A program made the translations under genes and the position numbers. From contig CM052354.1 in NCBI GenBank assembly GCA_028551475.1, positions 6,392,001-6,456,000 of the forward strand: 64,000 bases of DNA, in the 5' to 3' direction. This DNA is from Casuarina equisetifolia. Taxonomy: Eukaryota > Streptophyta > Magnoliopsida > Fagales > Casuarinaceae. Below, piece by piece: positions 23,096 to 36,050 of the stretch (positions are counted from its first letter, which is position 1; each line of letters starts with the position of its first letter). The notes beneath the pieces were generated by a model. That model did not search any database, had not been told where the DNA came from, and saw nothing but the letters and a program-made list of their open reading frames with translations.

Positions 23096-26000
23096 TCAAG
23101 GCATCGTGGTTGCTTGTATCTGTGGATACTCACATATAAATGGGCCTGATAAGTAAGGATTTACATTGCTTTTGTTTTTTATTTACTTTTGTAAAGAGAT
23201 CAGCGGTGGATAGTATCCTTATGTACACACATTGTATTTCTCACCTTTTATGAATGACATTCTGAACGTCATTTGATCTATAATTGTGTAGCAAGTTATT
23301 CTGAATGATGTATCTGATTGATCTTTTTTAACGCAACATTTAAATTTTCTCCTCTTGTCTACTTGATACACTTATATTCACCTTTTTACATAGTTATTTG
23401 GGAATGTAATGTTTTATTTAATGAAATGGCCATGCTTGTCTACTGTAGTTCCACAAATTGTGGTACGTCTTGAGTTGCATTATGGATCTTGTGGTGATCT
23501 CACAAACATATAAGACCCTGCTGTTGTTGCTCAACTACTATTTGCTCGATTTCTTTCCCCTTCCCTTATTTCAATTCCCATTTATGTCAGTCTTTTCCCT
23601 TCTACCGCTTCATCTACAATATGCATTTTGAAATATATATTCTCTCTAACTGCAGGAGTTCTATGAATTTTGATTTGACCATTGTGTTCCCCTGCTCGGC
23701 TGCTTTTTGCATATGGTTATTTGTTGTATACCCTTAGTTGCCTGCTCTTCATGTCTCACGAATCCTATGATCATGTTTAACTTTGACATGAACCCTCATT
23801 ATGCCTTAACTTTTGTAAGTTGCATATAATTTGTGAGGGAACTATTGGGAACCCCTAAAAGAATGTTTTGCCTAGTTCTGAGGTTACTTACCGGTTTTAA
23901 TGTACTTAGTCAAGTACGTAATTTTGGTGTTTATTCTAGACTAGAGACATGAAGTTCAGTCAGGGGCTGGAGGACGTTTGGCTGATAATCTGGAAGATAT
24001 TGTCATAAATTATCACATCCTACTATAGCATTTACTATAGCATTTCTTGTTGATTAAGACTTGAAACCACTCAAATTCCTTATGTATTGGTCAGAAAGGT
24101 AAATATGTAAATGAGATGCTATTCTTTGTTCCTTCTAGGTGAATATGAACCTTTTCCATAACGTTCCTATTGATACTTTTATTTTTAATTATGGAGGAAG
24201 TGAAATGTTATTGGCTATATGCATTTCCTGTGCATAATAGCAAAGTTGAACCTTAAAAAGACGTGAGTGGAACAGAAAGGTCTAAAATAATTGTCACATT
24301 GGATGTCTAGGTTTAATAGATAAGTGAAGGGGTAAAACCTTGCATTGTCAGCTATGCTTAAGCTTATTAAGGTATCTGCTCAGCAAGACTTCTCCTTGGC
24401 TCCTTGACGTTGTTTAAGACTTCTTGTCCTCGGAAAGGCAGAGTTTAAAGAGCTCGTAGACCTGAGTACCTTGTCTGTAGCATAGAGGTTAATTGGACTG
24501 AGTCAAGGTTTAACATTTTATTGTCGGGTTAAACTTCAGGTCAATTGTATAGAATTATGGTCTGTATTTGGTGGCCACTTTCAGGATGCCAGTCACAAAG
24601 ACTGAGTCTTGGCTTGATAGTAGGCTTTCATTGCCTTGATACCCAACGAAATTTCTTCACAACTCTAAGCCCTCATCTGACTTAAGTGCTGCCTAGTTAT
24701 GGTTTGAGTCTCTCTTTCAGTGCCTCCTATTGAATCAATGGCTGCTGGTTAGAGCAATGCCTTTACAGTGTGTTAACATATTGAAAACCCAATCTTTTCA
24801 GATTTGAAACTCAGCATAGCATATGAGTACCTATGAATAACCACGAGTTAATTAGTTCCTTCTGCTACATGCTCCTTTGATTCTATGTCAGCTATGGGGT
24901 GCATGCCTTTATGCGATTGCTAATTAGTGACATGGGATTAAGTCCTGCCCTGTGGTGTCCAAGTCCTGATTGAAAGTACACTGCAGATGCTTAAGATGAT
25001 TTGTATGATTAGGAAACCCCTACTTAGTTTCCAATGTCTAGGGAGTTTCAGAACCATTTACCAGAGCCAATGGCTTGAGATGAGCCACGAAATTGAAGCT
25101 TTCAACAAATTTTCTTTTACTTTTCATCATTCTTGCTGCAGAAAATTGTGCCCAGGTATTTGGTGTATATTACTTTGTAGTTAATTACTAGCCTTTTAAG
25201 TCAAAAGAAATTGACGTCAGAAGATTTTCTATTCATTCTTAGTTTCTTTCGTTTTCATTGAAAGGATAAAGTTTTCTTGACCCATGCCTAACAATTTTCG
25301 TACTCTTGCGCTTGAATCTTCTCCACAAAGTCACTGTCACTTTAACTGAAAAGCTGAAATGGCTGCTGCTGTTGATTGTATATGTTAAGTTGACCAGGAA
25401 TTCATCCAAGTTGCGTTTGAATACTGCTTCCGTGTGAGATGTGGGTCGACTGAGACTGAATTTGTGATAACGAAAGTGTGATGGCATCATATCCGATTCT
25501 GAATGGAATATTTCTTGCTTGATGTTCAGGTCTCTGAACTTTATCTGATCACAGATTTTTCAAAGTTTTATCCGCTGAAGTCAAACAAATTATGTAAGAC
25601 ACGTACGACTTCTGTCCTTCATAAGTTGGCATTGTTAGGCTCCTCAGCGGCCTGCACTTTACGTGGTGGATGACATAAGCTCTAGCCCTACTCCTTAGAA
25701 CATTTGCTTCTCTCGAGGGAGAGCATAATTTTAAGAATGTCTTTTTTCTTCTTTTTTTTATTCATAGGATTTAAGTATGAGATGTTAAACTCAGAATCTA
25801 GGTTTTGGGCTGGCCAGTAACCGACCACTAAGCTAGTAAACCTATTAATTATAATTTTGAGATGTCACAATAAAGAAATTAGGAATCTAAATATTGGGGA
25901 ATAAATAACATTATTGGGGAAAAACAATTGTTCTTTTTTTTTTTTTGGGCTCTTTGTGAATCAGGGAATGATTGGGAGAACCCATGATTATAGATTCTTG

Positions 26001-27335
26001 TGGGTGATTAGTGTTTTGAATTTAAGAGATATATTAATGTTTAATTCGAAATAAGGAGAGAGCAGTCTGACTTGGTGTCGCCCAAATTAAACCTCCTCTT
26101 TATATTGAGGTATCCAAATTTTTTATAGTCATCTTATATATTTCTTTTGGTTCCTTTTCCCTTTTTTCAATTGATAAAATTGTTGGAAGTCATTGTTTTT
26201 AAAGTAAAAAAAAAAGAAAGAAAAAAAGCATGAGAAAAAATTATTGAGGTTAAAAGATTGTAGACCTTGCAATGGGTCTTTAGTATCTTGCAAGCAAACA
26301 CTCATTTGAGCCACCGGTGGTGCTACAAGAACTTCAACCTTGTAAAATGGTGAAATAGAAAGAAAGTAAAATTAGAAGTGAAAGGGTGAACGGCAATTTC
26401 GCACACAAGTTGGTTAGTAAAAAGGGAAGCAACAGGTAAAATAATTGGATTTAATTTTAATTATTTGTTAATGACCGTCCAGAACTTTGAAATTGTATAT
26501 TTGTTAATAAATATAGATAAAATGAATATCTTTTTTGGATTACAAAATTTATTTAATTTAATTTATTTTGTATAGTTGATCATCAATGTAAGTCGTATTT
26601 AATCATTTATTTCCAATTTTGTAATCAATTTCACAATTTTCTTAGATTTAAATATCCTCACTTTCTTTTCTTAGAAACATACACACAGATTCAATGTGCA
26701 AACTATAATTAATAAGTCATATTGTAATGGATTGCATTTTTCTACATTTGAAAAATAGTGCGATGATTTTGCTATATAGAGGGTTATAGTTATTTCTTTC
26801 ATTGAAATAATATTTTAGAATGACATTTAAAATCTTTAACAAATAATATCAAAGCCAAATCATGATTCAACCTAATGAACTTAACCTTAATAAAGGATGA
26901 TTTTTTTTTAAATAAACATAGATAGTACTTTGACAAATTTTATTGATATTAATAAAGTTAAATGTAATAATCATACTTCGAATAAGTATAACTGACAAGA
27001 TATAATCTTAATTTTTAGAGAAAAATATATAACTTATATATTAAGTTGCTACATATAATTAAAAGTAAACACAAAAAATGCATTAAGCAAATTACTTAGA
27101 TAAGTAGTAGGTTTCACCCTCATCAAGATGATTTAATTATATAAAATAGATTTAACTATTCCTTTAATCTTTTAGCCTATAACACTAAGCTACCTTGGCT
27201 GAGCTGTTCAAAAATGAAAAAAAACTATTAAGATATGTTTCCTTGAAATATTCCACTTTGTAATGTGAACTTTTGCTATTCATGGTAATTTTAACTAATT
27301 AGTTTTCATCGTAATTACCAAATATATTCAATTTA
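23096..27335. other. Intergenic, no gene recognised
   Basis: About 4.2 kb with only short open frames and no recognisable domain. Moderately AT-rich to about 25700, then strongly AT-rich (26400-27340). No tRNA, rRNA or clear transposon ends were found by reading. Confidence 0.45.
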
Positions 27336-27337
27336 TA

Positions 27338-29082
27338 TTGAAGTGTAGTCTCTTTTTAAGAGCAAGTTTTAAATTCACAAGAGAAAGGAAACAAGGAGCA
27401 AGATTTCAAACCCGCCCTAAGCGTGGGGTCTCCTTCCTCTTTGTTCAAACCAGCAATCACCAAATTAAACCGCTAAAACACCGACAATCACGCGCATCAC
27501 TGGATTCAGCAGAGATTCAGCCTTCTGGGTTCGACCACCAAGACAGACAAGGTAAACAGTCCTCGATTTTGTTTAGAACAAGAGCTTGTGAATTAGCTTT
27601 TCCCAAATGGGTTTGATTTTCTTGTTGGGATGTATAGGGAAGCGTAAAGTTTTGATTTTCTTGTGGAGAAGTGGAGGTTCTCATCCCTTTTTTTGCCAAC
27701 GAGCAGCATTTCTTTCTTCTTAATTCCTTCCTGATGTTTCAAAATTGCAATAACATTGAAAGGAATTGGGGTGAGACGCGAAGTAAGCCCCGCCTGTTTC
27801 TCTCTCTTTTGTGAAAAAGAGCTTTTAGAAGTGAGGGAGAAAGGAATTGGGGCCGTGCTGCCACCCGTTAAATCTTGTAATTCTTGTAGTTTAGGATTAT
27901 AATTATACAAGCGCAGATTTGAGTCTGCAAGTGACTTGGAGATCTTTAAGGGATTTGAATTAATTTGGTTGGAAGGTCAATCTGCTGGGAATTATTTAAG
28001 AAACAGCCTAAATGTGTTGAAACTTTGTGGATTTTGTTATTGTCTATAGTTGAGGGGATTGTTTGGTTTCAGATGAATGGATGGGTTATATTGTTTAGTA
28101 ACTCAAAGAAAGCATAAACCTTGCTTTGCCAGTTGTTCTAACTGTGTGCTTGGCTCAAATGATATAGTTTGTGATGTTCTCTGAGTGCACATTCCTCAAT
28201 TAGGAGTTTATTGTGCTGAAGTGTTTAAGGGGAAGCTCTTCAGATTAGGTTTAGAACTGCTTGAGTAGTATGGAAGTTTAGGCTTTTGAATTATGTGGTT
28301 TGAGTGTCAGTATCTTTCTTTATGTATTGCTTTTACATTTGAAATCATACACTCTATCATCTGTATGCACCCAAAAGCGATGCTCTTTCATGCACTGGCA
28401 TGTGTAGCTTGAGGAGTGCATATGTGTTGGTCGAATTTCATAGTGGCTTTCTTTAACTTGCGTTTGCATTTGAAATCTTAAGGTACTCCTTTTTGCTCAC
28501 TCTCTTTCTCTCAGTTACACAAGCCTATCCTCTTGCACTTCCTACTTGAGGATTGCATTTGTGTGATTGGTTCAATTTCAAAGTAGCTTTCTTAATGTCT
28601 TGCTTTTACATTTGAAGTCCTAACCTATTCCTTTGTACACATGTCCCCTAATGGGGCAGCCAAGCTTCTACTTCATGTGTTCTGGTTGGAGTGGCTTTGA
28701 TCAATATCAGTGGCTGCAAAAGCTTCATTTTTCCCTTACCCTTTAGCAATATGTTCTCCATTGAGCAATAGAATGCGAGATCACTTGCTGCTTGTTTGCA
28801 TTATTGTTGTGGTCTTGCACAGACACATTTCTTTGCATGTGATTATGAATATTGCAATTCCCTAGGTCCAGTTGATCCATGCATGGATGATAGAAAGTTT
28901 ATAGACTTTGAATTTGAGTTTTAGCTTTGATATCTTGGTGGCTACTTTTGCTTATTCAGGTGGCCCTTGATTATTTTTGTTAGTCCTAGTTGAAGTTTTG
29001 TGAGAATTTGATTTGTTCGTGGGCATATACATTGACATAACATATGAATCTTGGAAGAATATATTGTTGCAATCTTTAATAG
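27338..29082 (+). other. Leader exon and 5' leader intron of the HAL3-type gene
   Basis: A less AT-rich leader exon ends at 27551 (ACAAG|GTAAAC). The inferred intron runs 27552-29082 and ends TTTAATAG|, leaving three bases before the ATG at 29086. Inside the intron, a unit of about 130 bp recurs at roughly 28310-28640. Its shared lines are GAGGAGTGCATATGTG / GAGGATTGCATTTGTG and TTTGCATTTGAAATC / TTTACATTTGAAGTC. Confidence 0.6.
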
Positions 29083-29085
29083 GTT

Positions 29086-30478
29086 ATGGCATACTCAGAA
29101 CCTGTAAGTACTGAAGGGGAGCCAATGCAAGTCAATACTTCTGCTAGGAAGCCACGGATTCTACTTGCTGCTAGTGGAAGTGTAGCAGCGATAAAGTTTG
29201 GAAATCTTTGCCATAGTTTTTCAGAATGGGCAGAAGTAAAAGCAGTTGCCACACAGGCTTCTTTACATTTCATTGATAGGGCCGCACTTCCTAAGGACGT
29301 AGTTCTTTATACTGATGAGGACGAATGGTCTAGTTGGAAGAAAATTGGCGACAGTGTGCTTCACATTGAGCTGCGTAAATGGGCTGACATTATGGTTATT
29401 GCACCATTGTCAGCCAACACTCTTGGGAAGGTAATATCTTTGAGCGATTTCAGGAATACTGTTGCTTATAATTTTAACTTCTACCAACTGCCAACAAGAT
29501 AATAAAACTGAGTGCATGTCCTGGAAGAGTACACATTACTCAAATTGTTGATACCCGTATATTCTGGAACTTTAATCCCTCTGTTCGATAATTTGGCTTT
29601 TAAAAGAAATGTGCTGAACTGAAAAAGAATGCATGGAAGTGGTTTTTGTCTTAGTTGAAACACTTAAAAGGTTTGGACAACCACTGGCATATCAATGTCT
29701 TGTTCGGCAGCAAGTAGGGCATGCTCTTCATTTTGGGGCCTTATAGAAAACTCACTGGAAACCAATTATTTATTTATTTTTATATCAAAATGAAATTTTA
29801 ATGGATTATCTTACAAGGAAATTTCGTAAAAATGAAGACTAAGCATTTTCATTTTTGGGAGTCTCAACTCGTTGTATAAGCATATTCAGCGATCTCATAT
29901 ACCAAACTGTCATGTGGGTGTCCATCCTCCGACTTCGATAAAGCAATCTAGTGAATTTGTGGTATACACACCCAAGTATGTAGAATATTGTAGTAGAGAA
30001 TGTGAACTTGAGGGACATCCCCCGTTGCAAAGATGACATCCTGTGACTGCCGTGTGCTTATCTCTACTCCCTTTCTGTGGGTGTTTCTGTATATTGTTGT
30101 CATATAATTTGAGATATCCATTAACTCGATCTTTTCAATTTCAAAATATGCCCTAAGGTTTATGGTTTATTCTTATTGTAGATTGCCGGAGGACTGTGTG
30201 ATAACTTGCTGACATGCATTGTGCGAGCATGGGATTACAGCAAACCTTTCTTCGTTGCACCTGCCATGAACACATTCATGTGGACCAATCCATTCACGGA
30301 ACGACATCTCATGTCCATTGATGAGCTTGGCATTTCTCTCATTCGACCCGTCACAAAGAGGCTGGCTTGTGGGGATTATGGCAATGGTGCAATGGCTGAA
30401 CCTCATCTAATATACTCGACAGTTCGGCTTTTCTACGAGTCAAAGGTTCATCAACCTGGCAGTATACTCAGTAAATAG
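29086..30478 (+). CDS. HAL3: Phosphopantothenoylcysteine decarboxylase (HAL3 type)
   Basis: Two coding exons, 29086-29430 and 30182-30478 (GGGAAG|GTAATA to TTGTAG|ATTGCC), give 213 residues. The enzyme is an FMN flavoprotein that decarboxylates 4'-phosphopantothenoylcysteine to 4'-phosphopantetheine in coenzyme A synthesis; Arabidopsis HAL3 also affects salt tolerance. Visible marks are the FMN-binding start RILLAASGSVAAIK (24-37), the catalytic His in VLHIELRKWAD (H93), the PAMNTFMW substrate loop (N145) and the active-site Cys in LACGDYGNGAMAE (C178). These sit three residues after H90, N142 and C175 of Arabidopsis HAL3a. Length and order are those of a complete plant enzyme with nothing missing. 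Expected to work as a cytosolic trimer. Confidence 0.96.
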
Positions 30479-32220
30479 CACTGTAGAGGAGATGGAAGAG
30501 TTGATTGACATCGTTTGCATAACATGGTAGATTTAGATTCATTGTAGCCCTTTGATCTTGCATCAGATGCATTGTGTTTTACCAAAGCTCTTGCAACAAC
30601 TACCCCTGTAACTGTTACAATAAGGAGCTCACTGGTGTGTATGATACAAACCTTTTGTTTCATTGTCATGTTCAGCGTCGTTCTTTCTAAGGCTAACTAG
30701 TAGCCATGTAGTGTTCCTGTTGTTACAGCAGATGTTTACCAATGATTTGAGCCTCAGCTCCTGTAGTCCATGGTTGTCTTTCTCGAATGAGATAAAAGAG
30801 GTTGGTGATACTCTGATTATTAATGGCAGCTCTGGAGTTTTAACCTGGCAAACCATATTTTAACAGAGGAAACAAGACTAGCAACCGAAATTTGTACAGT
30901 ATGTGAAAAGAATACGTTCTGCCTTACACTGCTGTGCAGTAACTTTATATTAGAGATGACAAGGTTAAACCAGGAACCATCAACCTCTGGTAATACAGAC
31001 CCATTAATGAACCAGGCGAGATAAACCTGATGAGCTCATAAAACTTCATAGATTGACACAACAAAGGTGTTGATACTGATGTCAATTTGTTAGTAGCTCA
31101 GTAAAATTACAAGTAATTAGAAGTTTTATTCTTCATTTAATTAAAGGAAATGTTGATACATATTAAAAGTTCAAATTTTTAAAAAATTAAATTAAGTTAT
31201 GGAATGGTAAGTATGAAAATAAAAGCCTCCTTCAATATGCAAATAATGGTGTAATGCTTGTGTAATGGTACTCTGCTAATGATTATATGATTATAGACTC
31301 GTGATCTCCAGTTCGTAGGGACACTTGTGGTTGAAGTTCGGTCCAGATTTGGAAACCTTGCATTCACGTAACAACGACATTGACGTTGTCCTAACTTCTT
31401 ACTGGAAAAGGGAAGGACAAGGCTGTCTCTGAATTGACAAAAGCTGGAGAACCAAGACGTAACGAAATTATGCACCTAAAAAGATATTGAATCAAAAGAG
31501 ATAAGAACAAAAAGATAATTTTCTGGGAGTGTCAAAAAAACTTAAAAGCCTAATTTAAAAGTTAATTCAAGGGTTTTTAGTGTAAAACTGTCATATTTGA
31601 TACCAAAAGTTTCTCTAAAAGTTATTCAAGTATGAGGTTTTGTAAAGAAGGAAATTTTTTTAATAATTCTATATAAAAATCTTAAATTAATGAGAGAATT
31701 TATGCCTCCATGGACAGAGAGACGATTGAACCCAGACCACATGAAATATCTCTCAAAAGAGGGAAAAAGAAAGAATGTAAGAGCACCAAATAGGTTGCAT
31801 AAATGTAAAGTTGGTAATAGATTTTCAATTAAGCTCAATCCAAGAAGCGGTGCAAATGCAAAACCCATGAAAAGAATCAAGTACCATATCTCATTAAATC
31901 TGATTCCTTTTATTTGATTCAATGTTTATTTAAGAAATTTTCACCCTGGTAAAAACCAAGGCTCTGTTTGATTGTGTAATTTTCATGCAGAAGGATATCA
32001 AAGAAGGCATCTGGGAAGCAAGTTCAGCAACTGATGCCTTGATACATCAAATGGTGAAAAAATGCTCCTTGCAGCAACAAAATGAAATTACAATGTATAG
32101 AGATCTTGGCATCATTGCAGTACAATCTCAAAAAGGTTAAAAAAAAAAAAGGCTTTATTCAGTGGTTAAGGAAATGCTTTAATTGAACCAAATGCTTAAC
32201 TAGAAACACTGAAGAACCAG
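30479..32220. other. Convergent intergenic region between HAL3 and BOU
   Basis: Contains the 3' ends of two genes facing each other. Open frames at 31626-31922 on both strands lack recognisable domains. AT-rich stretches at 31100-31200 and 31480-31700. Nothing else assigned. Confidence 0.45.
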
Positions 32221-33233
32221 TTATCCCAGACTTGATCTTGTCACCTCATAAACCAAGAAGCAAGCAGCATTTGCAGGAACACTTCGGGCCATGGCTGGTC
32301 CAAAGCCCTTGTATAGGCCCTTTACTCCCTCCTTGGCTAAGATCTTTCTGAAAGCATCAATTGAGCCAGAGTACTTGGGGTTTTTGTAATCATCTACCTG
32401 AATTACACTTTTGACAACATCAGTTGGATAGACTACGCCCCAGAAGGAAGCTCCAGCTAAGCCTCCAGCCACTATCAAAGTGCCTCTTCCCAATCCAGAA
32501 GTGTCTTGGCCACCAGCAAAGTACTGTTTGGTGGCTTCATAGACACCAAACATTATAGCGTTTCCAGGAACTTCACGTCCCAGTGTGGGAACCAATCCCT
32601 TGAAGAGACCCTTCATGCCCCCTTCTGATTTGAGAACATGCCTGGCCACATCCATTGGTCCACCATACTTAACTGCCACACCAACTGAACCAGAACCTCC
32701 CAATGCACTCTGGGCTTGCAACCTGTCCTTAGTAGAGCCAGTGAAGTTAACAGAAGTTAGGATGTTAGAAGAACTTCCATTTCAGGACAAAAATCAGATC
32801 ACACGCTAGATGGACAGATAAGTAAACACTATAATACCGACCTGCACTTGATCAGTTCAGTGGGGCAAGCTAAAATGGAAACAGCAACCCCAGCCCCTGC
32901 CCCACAGATAACTTGCTGGTTAACCGTAAGTGGAGCACCAGGTTGAGACCGCAGTAATCCTTCCATTTGTCCCCTCACAGTGAATAGAACAGCATTGAAG
33001 GCTGCGACGGTTGCCAGTGGAGCTCCCATACCTTTATACAACCCTCTCGGACCTTCACCAGCCAATGTTTGCTTGACAGCATCCATTGCACCGGCATACT
33101 TGGGAGGTTGGCCTGGGAGTGGAACGGGCTGGCTCTGAAGTTTGACTTTAATGGTGTCAAAGGGGTGCCCAACAATCAATTGCGCTGCTCCGCCAAAAGT
33201 CCCAGAAGTCAAGTCCTTTGCAACATCCCCCAT
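32221..33233 (-). CDS. BOU: Mitochondrial carnitine/acylcarnitine-like carrier BOU
   Basis: Two coding exons, 33233-32842 and 32722-32221, joined across a 119-base intron (TGCAG|GTCGGT, GACAG|GTTGCA), give 297 residues. Three mitochondrial-carrier repeats carry the signatures HPFDTIK (23-29), CPTELIK (123-129) and YPTDVVK (229-235). These fit PX[DE]XX[KR] of the SLC25 family. The protein matches A BOUT DE SOUFFLE along its length, including the C-terminus CFLVYEVTRSSLG. BOU sits in the inner mitochondrial membrane, is needed for photorespiration and early seedling growth, and has been linked to glutamate transport rather than carnitine. The ATG lies directly after a splice acceptor (TTTGCAG|ATGGGG). 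The inferred leader intron is 33234-35396 with its donor at TCCG|GTAAGT. Confidence 0.95.
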
Positions 33234-35396
33234 CTGCAAATGTCAATGTCACAAGATATAAATATCATAAACGAAAGTTATTCATGTTTCATGAAAAAAA
33301 AAAGAAACACGCTCGTAATAAGTTCTTAGATGACACATTTTTTCCCCCACAAATTCATATATATCTAAAAACCAAAGTAAAAAATGGGGCATGAAGATGA
33401 TTATGTTGCCCGAGAAGTTTATACAGCTTAACTAAAACAAGATGGCAAGCATAACTAAGCTCATCCCTAGTCTGAACAAGTCAAACATTTGATCTCGATG
33501 CTAATAAGCCTGCTTATGGTCAAGATTAACTTTGTGTCAGTAGAAACATATACCATTCAAAACCTTTGTCAACACAAATCACTTCAAGAACAGCAGAGAC
33601 AACAGTAAACGTATCTGGCAAGAGTGTTATAGCTGCTAAAAAAGGCTTTAGACAACAGTTAACAATAAGCAGATCAGAAGTTTAGAGGTTGGACACAAAA
33701 AAATTCGTTTAGGCTCACAATCAAAGTCAAGCTTTGTTAGTCCTGCTTGAGTGTCAAATAAATTGACTTTAAGTTGGATCAAAACTCTTCAGCCCAAGGT
33801 TCATTTGAGCAGAAATCTTGCTAGGTACTAAAGGATTTAACTGCCAATGCTTGGTCAGTTACTTGTTCATAATCCCAATGATCTTAAGAGTTGAAAAATT
33901 AAAGCATATATCTGACTGAAGCATTAAGCATGTGATCTGGAATTTGACAAGATCTTACTACTTAAAAACAAAGAAACAAACACAAAGGGTCCACACTTCT
34001 TACGTAAAGATTCAATTTTTTTGCAAATATAGAGATTTGTACATGTATTTGATTAATTCTATTATCAAATGAGGTTCAGGTCTTTTGTAGAAGAGAATAA
34101 TATGGGGGAATAAAAATGAATGGTGGATTCTATTTCTCTAAATTCAGTTTCGAGGGAGAGAGGGAAGCACTTCTATTCTGTATGAAGGATAGGACCGCAA
34201 AGAGAACAAGGGTCTGTTGAAGGTGTAAATGAGGTGTGCTTATTTAACTATCTTCTCTCCTTCCAATTCTGCATGTAATAATGACAATTAATCTTTATTA
34301 GTAATCAAATTCCTCCTCTCTCTACCTCTCTCTCATCCTTCTTTGTCCACTTTTATTGCCTAGAAAGCAAAGTTTGGACTCTCTACCAGACGAATTGTAC
34401 ATACACTAGCATATAACGCATCCTTCTCTACCCTTTGATGTTTAGTTCATGGAACTTCCATTTTGGTATACAGGCGGAAAAATCATTTCTTCTAATAAAA
34501 TTAAAATCCATCATATCTGGCCATGAGGGACAAACGTTATGAAGTCTACAGTTTTAATCCATTTGAGATAAGAGTCATTCCATTTTATAGCCATCACAGT
34601 GTAGAGACTGAACGACTTTGGCTGTATTCCTTTTCCTTAGTATTTCCAAAGATCATGCAAAATCCACTTTGATCCTTCAAAGTTTCAAGGATGCCTATTT
34701 TACTAGCTTCAGGAAACTGTATTACATGCTTCCACATTTAGACTAAAGCAAATTCCATTGTTTATATCAAATCCTAATGTATATACATCTTAAGTCGGAA
34801 TGGTTCTCCAAGCTTTCAATATATTATCAGTACGGAAGTTCAAAAGCAACAAGAAAGAGTGCAAAACAAAGTATGTTATCATAAACTAAGATCAATAATA
34901 TACGTAAAAATCAAAGATGCATTGGATGCTCAAGCAATTTTAGATTGTAATAGAAAAGCCAAAGAAAAAGACTGCCCATTTTCTTTCACAGAGCAATACA
35001 TTGATATTAGGGGCCAAATCAATTTGCTAACGTGGATGATCTATAATAGTTAGCTTCGCATCATCGAATTCAAAAACACACATCATGAACCTTTCTGTGG
35101 TTCTATCTGCACATCAACTTAGCTTGCGGACAAAATAAACACCCCAGAATTTTCATACATCCTGAACCGAGATTGGCAGTCATTTCGGTTTACCAGGGTT
35201 ACACAAAACATGCTATTTCATACAATGTGAATCACTCATTACCGTAATTGTTTTCCAATCACTCCAACCTGATGCACACTAAACGGAAACTATTGACTCT
35301 TTCTTTTTCTTGGAAGTCAAATCACTTATGCAAGCAGAACAGAACCCACAGAAAATCTAAAGGAAGCAAACCACTTGAACAAAGGAGCAAACTTAC
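33234..35396 (-). other. Probable 5' leader intron of BOU
   Basis: About 2.16 kb between the donor TCCG|GTAAGT and the acceptor TTTGCAG| directly before the BOU ATG. AT-rich, with no coding content recognised on either strand. Inferred from splice consensus and the ATG position. Confidence 0.6.
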
Positions 35397-36050
35397 CGGA
35401 GAAGAGCCTCAAGTTCTCTGAAAGAACCCAAATAAATAGGAGCAAAAACGATGAGAACCAACTCCACCCAGTCTCAGAGAATCAAATCTGATTACAAGAA
35501 GAAAGGAAAGCATTAGATCCCCACGTAGAACAATAGAAAGAGAATGCAAACGAAATCATCTGTACTTCTCGTAACCTTGTGAATACCCATTAAAAGAAAT
35601 GAAGTACGTCCCAAAAAGTGTGTAGGATTAAAGTGGGAACTGGGATACCAAGGAATAAAAGAACCTATGAAGACGCAAACGCAGGAACGGAATTGAATCT
35701 TAGGGACTGGCAGCCACAAGAGAGTGGTTGGGTACGACAAAAAGGACACCAACCACTCTGGTGGGGCGTGGATTTTACACGAAGAAAGACAGAGAGAGAG
35801 ATAGAGAAAGAGAGGATGTGGTTGAGAATGTGACCCAAGAAACTGGGTGGATGCGGACACAGAGGTTGAGCAAAAGCCACCCCGGTCTCAGCCTAAGCAC
35901 TCACTCTGTCTTCTTCCCAGTCCACCAATTGGAGAAAAAACTAGCGTTTTATTGTCCATACAAAGAGTTTTTCTGTGCCTCCTGAGGAGCTTGAAAGTAA
36001 CTGTTCAATCCGATGTGCTACAAACCCACTTTTGATTCTTCAACAAAAGC
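35397..36050 (-). promoter_or_regulatory. Probable leader exon and promoter region of BOU
   Basis: Less AT-rich sequence upstream of the inferred donor. A CT/GA-rich run at about 35790-35818 (CTCTCTTTCTCTATCTCTCT on the - strand) is typical of plant core promoters and leaders. Several overlapping open frames on both strands are composition-driven. The transcription start is not determined. Confidence 0.4.

Noticed and set aside
32829..33239. BOU start two codons upstream of the ATG at 33233
   Set aside because: The upstream codon is TTG, and the bases before ATG form a splice acceptor (TTTGCAG). BOU homologues start MGD.
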